NCBI GenBank assembly: GCA_902766875.1
Contig: CACXFI010000114.1
Location: forward strand, 1 to 8,012
Length of the DNA: 8,012 bases
Direction of reading: 5' to 3'
Source: an uncultured Erysipelotrichaceae bacterium
GTDB lineage: Bacteria; Bacillota_I; Bacilli_A; RF39; UBA660
Shown: positions 1-6,491 of the stretch, one piece after another
How positions within the stretch are numbered: the stretch's first letter is position 1
How the letters are laid out: each line of letters opens with the position of its first letter
Notes under the pieces: model-generated
Told to the model about the DNA's origin: nothing
What the model saw: the letters and a program-made list of their open reading frames with translations, nothing else
The model's database searches: none
Translations under genes and position numbers: made by a program

Positions 1-60
1 GTAGAATGATCCCATTACTGTACCAAAAATAAAGAATATTATACGAAAATACATTTCCAT
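1..60 (-). CDS. Type IV prepilin peptidase, N-terminal fragment (PilD/ComC family), cut by the window edge
   Basis: Only the first 20 codons lie in the window. The frame opens with ATG at 60-58 and reads MEMYFRIIFFIFGTVMGSFY, open to base 1. A hydrophobic first helix carrying a G-x-V-x-GSF-type motif is how A24-family prepilin peptidases begin; in that family the next residues are usually N-V. These integral-membrane aspartyl proteases cleave the leader of type IV prepilins or pseudopilins at the inner face of the membrane, and many also N-methylate the new end. The catalytic aspartates and any cysteine motif lie outside the window, so activity cannot be judged. The start is supported by a strong Shine-Dalgarno sequence six bases upstream. 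The gene follows the pilC-like gene by 18 bases, which fits its assignment. A different membrane protein cannot be fully excluded from 20 residues. Confidence 0.8.
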   Translation of the reverse strand, partial: MEMYFRIIFFIFGTVMGSFY

Positions 61-66
61 AGTAGT

Positions 67-72
67 CCTCCT
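67..72 (-). promoter_or_regulatory. Strong ribosome binding site of the prepilin peptidase gene
   Basis: On the minus strand this reads AGGAGG, a full match to the anti-Shine-Dalgarno core, six bases before the ATG at 60-58. It selects that ATG over the second in-frame ATG two codons later (54-52). It lies entirely in the 18-base gap after the stop codon of the preceding platform gene. Confidence 0.85.
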
Positions 73-78
73 GTGTTA

Positions 79-1410
79 TTAAATACCCTTATATATATCA
101 AACATTGGGTAAATTACTGATAATAGAATTACACCTACCATACCCGCTATAAATACTATCATGATTGGTTCTATTAAACTTTTCATTTGTTTAATCATAG
201 ATGATTGTTCTTCTTCATAATAAGATGTTACATTTTCCATCATTGGGCCTAATCTTCCAGTTCTTTCACCTGTTAATAACATTTCATAGGCTGTTTGTGG
301 GAAAGCCCAATGGTCTTTAAAAGCTACTGATATTCCGTTTCCTACACTCAAATTATAAACTGCATTTCTAATTATTCCTTTATATATTTCATTATTGGTA
401 ATTTTACCTAATATTTCCATACTATCTGTAATAAAAACATCATGATTAATTAGAGATGCAAATGTTTTGGTAAACATTATTAATTGATTATATTCAATTA
501 TGTTTTTTACGACTGGAATATGCATAGCAAAAGTTTGCATAGCCCTTCTTACACTGGTTATATTTTTATACATTGCTATTGTTATAATTACTATTAGAAT
601 TATGGCTATGGCTATTACTATTATATATTTTGACAAGAAATTGCTAAAACTTATTAGAGCTGTAGTTATCCAAGGTAATTCACTACCTAGTTGTGAATAC
701 ATGCTTGTAAATTGTGGAACTACCCATAATATTATAAAAGTTAGGATAGCTACTGCAAAAACGAAGATTACACTAGGATATGTTATAGCTCCTATTATTT
801 CTTTTCTATTGATTTCACTTGTTTTATAGTATGCTGTCATATCATCTAAAACATCAGTTAAGCTTCCTGTTAGTTCTGATGTTTTTACCATGTTTATTAA
901 CAATTTAGGGAATGAATCTCCTTGTTTTACTAAGGCTTCACTGAAAGATACTCCAGCATTTAATTCAAAAACTATTTTTTGATATAATAATTTTGTTTGT
1001 TTATTTTTGGTTTGTCTACTTAAGATGGCTACAGAATCAACTAGAGGAATACCTGATTTAATATAAGTAGATAATTGATTTAAGAAAAAGATTAAGTCTT
1101 TAGCTTTCATTTTTTTTCTACCAAAAATAGACATTAGACTTGTAGATAGTTTATCTTCTTTGATGCTTACTACTTGATAACCTTGGCTTGTTAAAAAAGC
1201 ATTTACATCTTTTTCAGTTAAAGCATCAAAACTACCATTTACTTCTTTTCCTGATTTATCTTTGACTGTGTATAAGAATCTTTTTTTCTTTTCTTTTGTT
1301 ACTTGACTAGATTGAACAAATTTATTTTCCTTAGGTGCTACAGTTTGATTTTGAGGTTCAGGATTTGTTTGTAATTGACTTAATACACTAGGGTTATTAT
1401 TTTTATTCAT
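79..1410 (-). CDS. Type II secretion / type IV pilus inner-membrane platform protein (PilC/GspF/ComGB family)
   Basis: Polytopic platform protein around which pseudopilin or pilin subunits are assembled, driven by a PilB/ComGA-type ATPase that is not in the window. Numbering from the ATG at 1410 (443 aa): residues 1-44 are a polar Q/N/K-rich leader; 46-86 match the PilC N-terminal segment (FLYTVKDKSGKEV); the first T2SSF domain is about 104-233, with S-E-L-T-G near 178-182, a TYP motif at 210-212 and VVP near 230; the second is about 307-435, with the matching G-E-R-T-G at 381-385. Hydrophobic segments lie near 209-233, 261-281 and 413-435, the usual three. The frame also has an ATG at 1419, but the best Shine-Dalgarno sequence would abut it, while it sits correctly for 1410, so I place the start at 1410. 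At 443 aa it is longer than typical ComGB (about 340) and nearer PilC/GspF (about 400), which is why I give no symbol. It is transcribed from its own promoter and is followed by the prepilin peptidase gene. Confidence 0.95.
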   Translation of the reverse strand: MNKNNNPSVLSQLQTNPEPQNQTVAPKENKFVQSSQVTKEKKKRFLYTVKDKSGKEVNGSFDALTEKDVNAFLTSQGYQVVSIKEDKLSTSLMSIFGRKKMKAKDLIFFLNQLSTYIKSGIPLVDSVAILSRQTKNKQTKLLYQKIVFELNAGVSFSEALVKQGDSFPKLLINMVKTSELTGSLTDVLDDMTAYYKTSEINRKEIIGAITYPSVIFVFAVAILTFIILWVVPQFTSMYSQLGSELPWITTALISFSNFLSKYIIVIAIAIILIVIITIAMYKNITSVRRAMQTFAMHIPVVKNIIEYNQLIMFTKTFASLINHDVFITDSMEILGKITNNEIYKGIIRNAVYNLSVGNGISVAFKDHWAFPQTAYEMLLTGERTGRLGPMMENVTSYYEEEQSSMIKQMKSLIEPIMIVFIAGMVGVILLSVIYPMFDIYKGI

Positions 1411-1415
1411 AAGCA

Positions 1416-1422
1416 CCATCCT
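1416..1422 (-). promoter_or_regulatory. Ribosome binding site that sets the platform-gene start at 1410
   Basis: The minus strand reads AGGATGG here. Its AGGA lies eight bases before the ATG at 1410-1408, a normal spacing. The upstream ATG at 1419-1417 is inside this site and has only AATAGG directly against it, so it cannot use the site properly. The protein therefore most likely begins MNKNNN rather than MVLMNK. Confidence 0.6.
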
Positions 1423-1435
1423 ATTCTTTTATATT

Positions 1436-1464
1436 ATTGTATCATACTTTTTATTTTTTTTTAA
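1436..1464 (-). promoter_or_regulatory. Predicted SigA-type promoter of the platform/prepilin peptidase operon
   Basis: On the minus strand a -10 box TACAAT (1441-1436) is preceded by TG and one base, making an extended -10 (TGATACAAT). A TTAAAA -35 box (1464-1459, four of six matches to TTGACA) sits 17 bases upstream. Transcription would start near 1429, leaving a leader of about 19 bases that contains the ribosome binding site. The extended -10 makes this one of the better promoters in the window, though AT-rich DNA gives many partial matches. Confidence 0.5.
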
Positions 1465-1489
1465 CTTTTTTTATTAAATTTCATATATT
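1461..1489 (+). promoter_or_regulatory. Candidate plus-strand promoter of the yqfQ-like gene
   Basis: TTAACT (1461-1466) and TATATT (1484-1489) are 17 bases apart and match the -35 and -10 consensus in four and five of six positions. TATTAT at 1486-1491 is an alternative -10. Transcription would start near 1496, just before the ribosome binding site at 1497-1503, so the leader would be very short. The -35 shares bases with that of the divergent platform-gene promoter. The surrounding T-rich sequence makes chance matches likely. Confidence 0.25.
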
Positions 1490-1513
1490 ATTTTAGAGGG
1501 AGGATTGTAGTCT

Positions 1514-1879
1514 ATGTTTAATACAGGTAATTATTTTTTCCCAGGATATGGTATTCCATATAGTTATATGGCTCCTAGGGGTTTTGGTTTATTTAGAAAT
1601 ATTGGTAGAAGTCAAGGGTTATTTAAGAGTATTAATTGGGGGTCTTTATTTAATAATACTTCTAAAGCTTTAGGTGTAGTTAATCAGGCTATTCCTATTG
1701 TTAAACAAGCTGGTCCTATGTTTAATAATATGAAATCTATGTTAAGGGTTGCTTCAGCGTTTAAAGATGTTACAGATTCAGATAATAAAAAAACTACTAG
1801 TAATACAACTAGTAATTCTAATAATTATAATATAAATAATAGGTATCAATATACTAATAGCCCTAATTTCTTTATTTAA
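1514..1879 (+). CDS. yqfQ: YqfQ/VrrA-like small protein of unknown function
   Basis: 121-residue protein starting at ATG 1514, ten bases after a good Shine-Dalgarno sequence (GGGAGG at 1498-1503). It has three parts. Residues 1-25 are aromatic and glycine-rich (PGYGIPYSYMAPRGFGLF). Residues 36-86 are an amphipathic core (GSLFNNTSKALGVVNQAIP, then IVKQAGPMFNNM). Residues 87-121 are a polar N/S/T/Y tail encoded partly by a 12-base tandem repeat. There is no signal peptide, no clear membrane segment and no enzyme motif. The core pattern K-x-L-x-x-x-x-x-x-x-P-x-x-x-Q-x-G-P-M resembles Bacillus YqfQ (VrrA-like family), as I recall it; the function of that family is unknown. Context helps: in Bacillus subtilis yqfQ lies close to sigA and trmK, as here. 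It is the only plus-strand gene in the window, is divergent from the pilus genes, and overlaps the end of trmK by eight bases. Family assignment is by eye. Confidence 0.72.
   Translation: MFNTGNYFFPGYGIPYSYMAPRGFGLFRNIGRSQGLFKSINWGSLFNNTSKALGVVNQAIPIVKQAGPMFNNMKSMLRVASAFKDVTDSDNKKTTSNTTSNSNNYNINNRYQYTNSPNFFI
1793..1816 (+). repeat. Two-copy 12-base tandem repeat in the yqfQ-like gene
   Basis: ACTACTAGTAAT (1793-1804) is followed directly by ACAACTAGTAAT (1805-1816), with one difference. Each unit is in frame and encodes Thr-Thr-Ser-Asn, residues 94-101. The sequence that follows stays N/Y-rich but no longer matches the unit. The repeat is short and could be chance, but it falls in the low-complexity tail of a protein whose family is named for a variable repeat. 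Confidence 0.6.
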
Positions 1880-2531
1880 ATAATCTAATTTGTTTATATA
1901 TTTTTAATCTATGATGAAGATTATTTTTAGGGATTAATTTATATATTTTGTTTAGAGTTATTAGATCTTGGTTCTTTTTTTCCTGAAATAATTTATTATT
2001 TTCTTTTATTAATATTGGACCAAAATATAATTCTTTTTTGGAATAATGCTTTTTACCTTTTTTAAAAACTATAATAATATATATTATTCCTGCATCTTTA
2101 ACTAATTTTTCATTTTCTATATAATAACCAATACTGGTTATTTTTTTTCTTAAAAAATCTATATAATTGTTACTTTGAATAATAATAGTATCCACATTAG
2201 TTAGTTTACTTTTGTTATTTATTAAAATACCTACTATGGTATGGGTACCTAGTCCTGACATAATTATAGTATCTATTTCGTTTTCATTAATTATGTCTAG
2301 GCCACTACCTAACCTTGTTTCTATTTTATTATTTAATTTATATTTTTTAATATTATTTTTGGCATTTGTTAGGGCTGTTATTTTATTATCAGTTGCTATT
2401 AATGATTTTAATTTTTTAGTTTGAACTAAATATATATCTAATAATCCGTGATCACAGCCTATATCTACTATTTTAGTATTTTCTGGTACTAGATTAGCAA
2501 TAGCTTCTAGTCTTTTAGATATTTTAATCAT
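1872..2531 (-). CDS. trmK: tRNA (adenine(22)-N1)-methyltransferase TrmK
   Basis: SAM-dependent Rossmann-fold enzyme that methylates N1 of adenine 22 in the tRNA D-loop region; 219 aa, close to the family length. It opens with SKRLEAIANLVP (5-16), the usual TrmK start. The SAM-binding motif DIGCDHGLLDIYL is at 23-35, the second strand ATDNK at 46-50, and RLGSGLDII at 73-81 leads into MSGLGTHTIVGIL at 91-103, equivalent to the family's AGMGG-x-LI segment. IIIQSNN (116-122) and the GYYIENE segment (135-141) also fit. The C-terminal 50 residues are Lys-rich and probably coiled coil. The start ATG lies eight bases inside the end of rpoD, with AAAGGA eight bases upstream, so translation is probably coupled to rpoD. 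The last bases overlap the convergent yqfQ-like gene. Odd point: the motif reads GLGT instead of GMGG. The protein is strikingly rich in I, N and K. Confidence 0.93.
   Translation of the reverse strand: MIKISKRLEAIANLVPENTKIVDIGCDHGLLDIYLVQTKKLKSLIATDNKITALTNAKNNIKKYKLNNKIETRLGSGLDIINENEIDTIIMSGLGTHTIVGILINNKSKLTNVDTIIIQSNNYIDFLRKKITSIGYYIENEKLVKDAGIIYIIIVFKKGKKHYSKKELYFGPILIKENNKLFQEKKNQDLITLNKIYKLIPKNNLHHRLKIYKQIRLFK
1905..1928 (+). terminator. Possible intrinsic terminator for the yqfQ-like gene, inside trmK
   Basis: TAATCT (1905-1910) and AGATTA (1918-1923) can form a perfect six-base stem with a seven-base loop, followed by five T on the plus strand, 25 bases after the stop of the yqfQ-like gene. 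The stem has only one G-C pair and lies in the 3' coding part of trmK, so coincidence is quite possible. It has no T tract on the minus strand and would not stop trmK transcription. Confidence 0.3.
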
Positions 2532-3624
2532 TTAAGAAATCCTTTAATTTTCTAGAACGACTTGGATGTCTTAGTTTTCTTAGAGCTTTGGCTTCTATTT
2601 GTCTTATTCTTTCTCTGGTTACTCCAAACATTTGCCCTACTTCTTCTAGAGTTTTAGAAGAACCATCATCAAGTCCAAATCTTAATCTTAAGACTTGTTC
2701 TTCTCTTTCTGTTAAGGTAAGTAAGACATCTGATATTTCATCTTTTAATAATTCGTGAATAGTATATTCTTCTGGTGACATACTTCTTTCATCTTTAACG
2801 AAATCTCCTAAATGAGAATCATCTTCTTCTCCAATTGGAGTTTCTAGTGAAACTGGATCTTGAGATATTTTGATTACTTCTCTTACTTTTTCAACACTCA
2901 TTCCCATTTTTTTAGCTAATTCTTCATCTGTTGGTTCTCTATTATATTCTAGAGTTAATTGTCTTTGGAAACGAGATAATTTATTAATAGTTTCTACCAT
3001 ATGTACTGGTACTCTTATAGTCCTTGCTTGATCGGCTATAGCTCTTGTTATAGCTTGTCTTATCCACCAAGTAGCATATGTAGAAAATTTATATCCTTTG
3101 TTAGCATCAAATTTCTCAACAGCTTTCATAAGTCCAATATTACCTTCTTGGATTAAATCTAAGAATAGCATTCCTCTTCCTACATAACGTTTAGCGATAG
3201 ATACAACAAGACGTAAGTTAGATTCTGCTAATCTATTTTTAGCTTCTTCATCTCCATTAGCTATTCTTTCTGATAATTCTGTTTCTTCTTCTAATGATAA
3301 TAGACTTATTTTACCTATTTCTTTTAAATACATTCTAACAGGATCATTTATGGTTAATTCTTTAGCTATATCATTGTCTTGTAATAAGTCTTCAATTGAT
3401 TCTCCACCGGCATCATCTTCTGATGCCCCTACTTGAGATTCATCTGATACTACTTCTATTTCATTTTCTACTAAAGAGTTATATAAATCATCTAATGAGT
3501 CACTATCTAGATCTAATCCTTTTAGTTCATTAGCTAATTCTTCATAGGTAATAAAACCTTTTTCTTTACCTTTTTTAATTAAATCTTCTTTTCTTTGTTC
3601 AAAATCCTTTATTTCTTCTACCAT
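2524..3624 (-). CDS. rpoD: Primary (housekeeping) RNA polymerase sigma factor SigA/RpoD
   Basis: Group 1 sigma-70 factor, 366 aa, the size typical of Firmicutes SigA. Residues about 1-60 form a region 1.1 (KGFITYEELANEL), followed by an acidic linker (61-85). Region 1.2 begins at DPVRMYLKEIG (94-104). Region 2 spans about 133-205: NLRLVVSIAKRYVGRGMLFL, then DLIQEGNIGLM, and the -10 recognition and melting helix FSTYATWWIRQAITRAIADQ (180-199). Region 3 is about 206-290. Region 4 holds LTEREEQVLRLRFGLDDG (304-321) and the -35-binding helix-turn-helix (TLEEVGQMFGVTRERIRQIE, 325-344). It directs general transcription; the TATAAT-type and TTGACA-like boxes in this window are its expected targets. 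The start ATG shares one base with the dnaG stop (TAATG), with AGAGGAG seven bases upstream. Base composition is less extreme than in its neighbours, as expected for a highly conserved protein. Confidence 0.99.
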   Translation of the reverse strand: MVEEIKDFEQRKEDLIKKGKEKGFITYEELANELKGLDLDSDSLDDLYNSLVENEIEVVSDESQVGASEDDAGGESIEDLLQDNDIAKELTINDPVRMYLKEIGKISLLSLEEETELSERIANGDEEAKNRLAESNLRLVVSIAKRYVGRGMLFLDLIQEGNIGLMKAVEKFDANKGYKFSTYATWWIRQAITRAIADQARTIRVPVHMVETINKLSRFQRQLTLEYNREPTDEELAKKMGMSVEKVREVIKISQDPVSLETPIGEEDDSHLGDFVKDERSMSPEEYTIHELLKDEISDVLLTLTEREEQVLRLRFGLDDGSSKTLEEVGQMFGVTRERIRQIEAKALRKLRHPSRSRKLKDFLND

Positions 3625-5351
3625 TATTTCACTCCTCTTAGTTCCATTATTTCTTTTAATATTTTAGCTTGTTTTAATGGATCTGTTTCTTCTTTTAATT
3701 TTATATTTAATTTATTTATTTGATTATCTTTGTTATAACTATTAATTACTTTTATATAATCATTTATTTCTTCTATAGTATATTTATCTTTTAAATTCAT
3801 ATTTAGAATTTCTTTTACTAATTCAAATAAATTATTATGTAGTGATATATAAGTAATAAAATCTGCTATTTCTAAAGTACCATATTTATGATAATAATAT
3901 ATTATTTCATTAGATAACATTCTTAACTCTTCAGTTGGAAAATATGACACTTTTTTTTCAACATGTGCTATTATATCACTATTTTTTAACATATAAAAGA
4001 GTAAATTTTTAGATGCTAATTCATATTTAGTCATTCTTTTATTAGTATTTATCTGTTTATTTAGAATAATTTTATTAGTATTTACTATTTTTTCTTGATA
4101 TTTATTATATTTATCTTTTAGAATATCATAGGATATGTTATATTCTTTTTCTAATTTTTTTAAAGTTAATTCTACTAAAATATCATCTTTAGTTTTAGAT
4201 AATTCCTTTATTGAATCATCTATATATTTAGATAGTTCATTTATATCAGTTAAATTATGAGTAGATTTTAATAGTTTCATTTTAAATTCTATTGTACTTA
4301 TTGGATTATTTACTTTTTGGATGAAACTATCTTTTCCTCTTTTTAAGATATATTCATCTGGATCTTTTTCTTCTAATCTAATTATTTTAGGTGTTACTCC
4401 TACTTTTTCTAAAACATTAATAGCAGATATAGTAGCTTCTTCTCCAGCTTTATCTCCATCAAAACATAATATTATATTATCAGTTATTTTTTTCAAGAGA
4501 TTAGCATGAGTTGTAGTAAAAGCTGTTCCCATAGTAGCTACGCAATTATCTACTCCTATAGTTGAGGCTCTTATAACATCAAAAAATCCTTCCATTATTA
4601 TTATAGATTCATTTTTCTTTAAATAATCTCTTGCTCGATGATAGTTATATAGTAAACTATTTTTTTTAAATATTTCTGTTTCTTTAGTATTTATATATTT
4701 ACTATTATCTTTAGTATTATATATTCTTCCTGAAAAACCTACAACATTTCCTTTTAAATCATGTAGAGGAAACATTATTCTATTTAAGAATATATCTTTG
4801 GAATTATTATTACTAATACCTAAATTAATTAATTTATCTAGAGATATATTTTTATTTAAAAGAAACTCTGTTACAGATAATTTAGGTATAGATAGTCCTA
4901 ATTCAAATTTTTTAATAGTTTCTTTATCAAACTTTCTATCTTTTTCTAAATAATCCATAGCATTCTTACCTAAAGATGTATAAAGATTATTTTGAAAGAA
5001 TTTACTAGCTAGAGAACATATTTCATAATCAGGATTTTTAGTTTCAACATGATAGTTATTATTTAACTCATATCCTAATTTTTCACCTAGTAGTCTTACA
5101 GATTCAATAAAAGAGATATGTTCATAGTTTGAGACAAAAGTAAAAACATTCCCCGTAGCACCGCATGAAAAACAGGTATAAATTTGTTTTTCTGGAGATA
5201 CAGACATACTAGGAGAATGATCATCATGAAAAGGACATATTCCAAAATAATTTTTGCCTCTTTTAGTAAGGGGTAAGTATCTTGATATTACAGAAACTAT
5301 ATCTGTTCTATTTCTTATTTCATTTATTGTATCATTTGTTATTTGTGTCAT
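3624..5351 (-). CDS. dnaG: DNA primase DnaG
   Basis: Makes the RNA primers for Okazaki fragments at the replication fork, working with the DnaB-type helicase; 575 aa, near the usual 600. The N-terminal CHC2 zinc ribbon has C39, H42, C60 and C63 (C-x2-H-x17-C-x2-C). The RNA polymerase core includes FLNRIMFPLHDLKGNVVGFS (188-207) and the KYINTKET segment (218-225). The TOPRIM fold shows EGFFD (E254), MGTAFT (274-279), DGDKAG (D298, D300) and DPDEYI (330-335), so the metal-binding acidic residues are intact. Residues about 440-575 form the helical C-terminal helicase-interaction domain, less conserved and rich in K, I and N. ATG at 5351 has AGAGGG eight bases upstream. The gene lies 78 bases after queA with no convincing terminator between, and its stop overlaps the rpoD start by one base, so the two are probably coupled. 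Confidence 0.99.
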   Translation of the reverse strand: MTQITNDTINEIRNRTDIVSVISRYLPLTKRGKNYFGICPFHDDHSPSMSVSPEKQIYTCFSCGATGNVFTFVSNYEHISFIESVRLLGEKLGYELNNNYHVETKNPDYEICSLASKFFQNNLYTSLGKNAMDYLEKDRKFDKETIKKFELGLSIPKLSVTEFLLNKNISLDKLINLGISNNNSKDIFLNRIMFPLHDLKGNVVGFSGRIYNTKDNSKYINTKETEIFKKNSLLYNYHRARDYLKKNESIIIMEGFFDVIRASTIGVDNCVATMGTAFTTTHANLLKKITDNIILCFDGDKAGEEATISAINVLEKVGVTPKIIRLEEKDPDEYILKRGKDSFIQKVNNPISTIEFKMKLLKSTHNLTDINELSKYIDDSIKELSKTKDDILVELTLKKLEKEYNISYDILKDKYNKYQEKIVNTNKIILNKQINTNKRMTKYELASKNLLFYMLKNSDIIAHVEKKVSYFPTEELRMLSNEIIYYYHKYGTLEIADFITYISLHNNLFELVKEILNMNLKDKYTIEEINDYIKVINSYNKDNQINKLNIKLKEETDPLKQAKILKEIMELRGVK

Positions 5352-5362
5352 AAAAACACCCT

Positions 5363-5392
5363 CTAATAATAATATTCCACAAAAGTTTTCAA
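5363..5392 (-). promoter_or_regulatory. Weak candidate promoter in the queA-dnaG gap
   Basis: On the minus strand TTGAAA (5392-5387, five of six matches to TTGACA) is followed by TATTAT (5371-5366) after 15 bases or TATTAG (5368-5363) after 18. Neither pairing is ideal, and the -10 nearly touches the dnaG ribosome binding site, leaving a very short leader. dnaG may simply be transcribed from the queA promoter. Confidence 0.22.
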
Positions 5393-5429
5393 AACTCTTT
5401 TTTTTTAGTGATTTTTTTCTAAAAAATTG

Positions 5430-6455
5430 TTATTTTATAAACATTGAGTCACCGAATGAGAAAAATCGATAATTATTTTTAACAGCTTCTTCATAAGCAT
5501 TTAAAATTATTTCTTTACTAGAGAAAGCACTTACTAACATAATTAAAGTTGATTTAGGAAGATGAAAATTAGTAATAAGAGCATCTATAGCTTTAAATTT
5601 ATATCCAGGATAGATAAAGATATCAGTCCATCCTGATACTTCTTTGAAGGTATTATATTTAGTCATTATCGTTTCTAAAGTTCTAGTTGTAGTAGTTCCT
5701 ACACTAATTATTCTTCTTTTTTCTTTTTTGGCTTTATTTAAAATATCAGCTGTTTCTTTAGTCATAGTATAAAACTCAGAATGCATTTTATGTTTGGTTA
5801 CATCTTCTACATTAACCGGTCTAAAAGTACCTAATCCAACGTGTAGAGTTATATAACAAATAGTTATTCCTTTTTCTTTTATGTTTGTTAATAATTCGTT
5901 AGTAAAATGAAGCCCCGCAGTAGGTGCAGCAGCACTACCTACTATTTTGGCATAAACTGTATTATATCTATCTTTATCTTTTAATTTTTCTTTTATATAT
6001 GGTGGAAGTGGCATATTACCTAATTTATCTAATATTTCATAGAAGATTCCATCATAAATAAATTCTAGATGTCTTATTCCTTCTTCACCAATACATAAAC
6101 ATTTAGCTTTTAATAAGCCATCTCCAAATGATATAATTGTATCTTCTTTGACTCTTTTAGCAGGTTTAGTTAAGCATTCCCAAGTATTATTTTCTATATT
6201 TTTAAGAAGTAATACTTCTATAGTAGCATTAGTATCTTCTTTAGTTCCTATTAATCTAGCTGGCATTACTTTAGTATCATTTAATACTAGGACATCACCT
6301 TTATTTAAATAATTTATTATATTATGAAATGTTTCATGTTTTATATTACCATTAGCTTTATCTAAGACCATTAATTTTGAACTATCTCTTTGTTTAAGTG
6401 GAGTTTGGGCAATTAGACTTTCTGGTAAATAATAATCAAAATCATCTGTTTTCAT
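5430..6455 (-). CDS. queA: S-adenosylmethionine:tRNA ribosyltransferase-isomerase QueA
   Basis: Transfers and isomerises the ribosyl part of S-adenosylmethionine onto preQ1 at tRNA position 34, giving epoxyqueuosine, the penultimate step of queuosine synthesis. It is full length (341 aa) with the family landmarks in order: FDYYLPESLIAQTP at 6-19, VLVLNDTKVMPARL at 55-68, YNTVYAKIVGSAAAPTAGLH at 164-183 (usually GSVAAPTAGLHF), HVGLGTFRPV at 205-214, VGTTTTRTLE at 252-261 (usually GTTSVRTLE), SGWTDIFIYPGY at 274-285, ITNFHLPKSTLIMLVSAF at 294-311 and the terminal RFFSFGDSMFI. The ATG at 6455 has AAAGGTG in the proper place upstream and is preceded by its own promoter, so it probably heads the queA-dnaG-rpoD-trmK unit. 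tgt, its usual pathway partner, is not in the window; a preQ1 source elsewhere is assumed. Confidence 0.98.
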   Translation of the reverse strand: MKTDDFDYYLPESLIAQTPLKQRDSSKLMVLDKANGNIKHETFHNIINYLNKGDVLVLNDTKVMPARLIGTKEDTNATIEVLLLKNIENNTWECLTKPAKRVKEDTIISFGDGLLKAKCLCIGEEGIRHLEFIYDGIFYEILDKLGNMPLPPYIKEKLKDKDRYNTVYAKIVGSAAAPTAGLHFTNELLTNIKEKGITICYITLHVGLGTFRPVNVEDVTKHKMHSEFYTMTKETADILNKAKKEKRRIISVGTTTTRTLETIMTKYNTFKEVSGWTDIFIYPGYKFKAIDALITNFHLPKSTLIMLVSAFSSKEIILNAYEEAVKNNYRFFSFGDSMFIK

Positions 6456-6491
6456 ACATACACCTTTTTTCTTTTATAAACAACACTAGAT

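Noticed and set aside
500..829. Plus-strand open frame of 109 codons
   Set aside because: It is wholly antisense to the platform-protein gene, mirrors its hydrophobic segments, and has no convincing ribosome binding site.
1417..1419. ATG at 1419 as the start of the platform gene
   Set aside because: The ribosome binding site overlaps this codon; the ATG nine bases later has correct spacing.
2212..2424. Plus-strand open frame of 70 codons
   Set aside because: It lies antisense inside trmK, with no recognisable protein features.
4321..4509. Plus-strand open frame of 62 codons
   Set aside because: It is antisense to the TOPRIM region of dnaG, which is strongly conserved on the other strand.
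5381..5429. Possible intrinsic terminator after queA
   Set aside because: The AGTTTTCAAAACT palindrome allows only about four pairs with a usable loop, and the other stem is pure A-T with almost no loop. Neither is a credible terminator.
5254..5472. Plus-strand open frame of 72 codons across the queA-dnaG gap
   Set aside because: It spans the dnaG start, the intergenic gap and the queA end, and its sequence explains nothing that the minus-strand genes do not.
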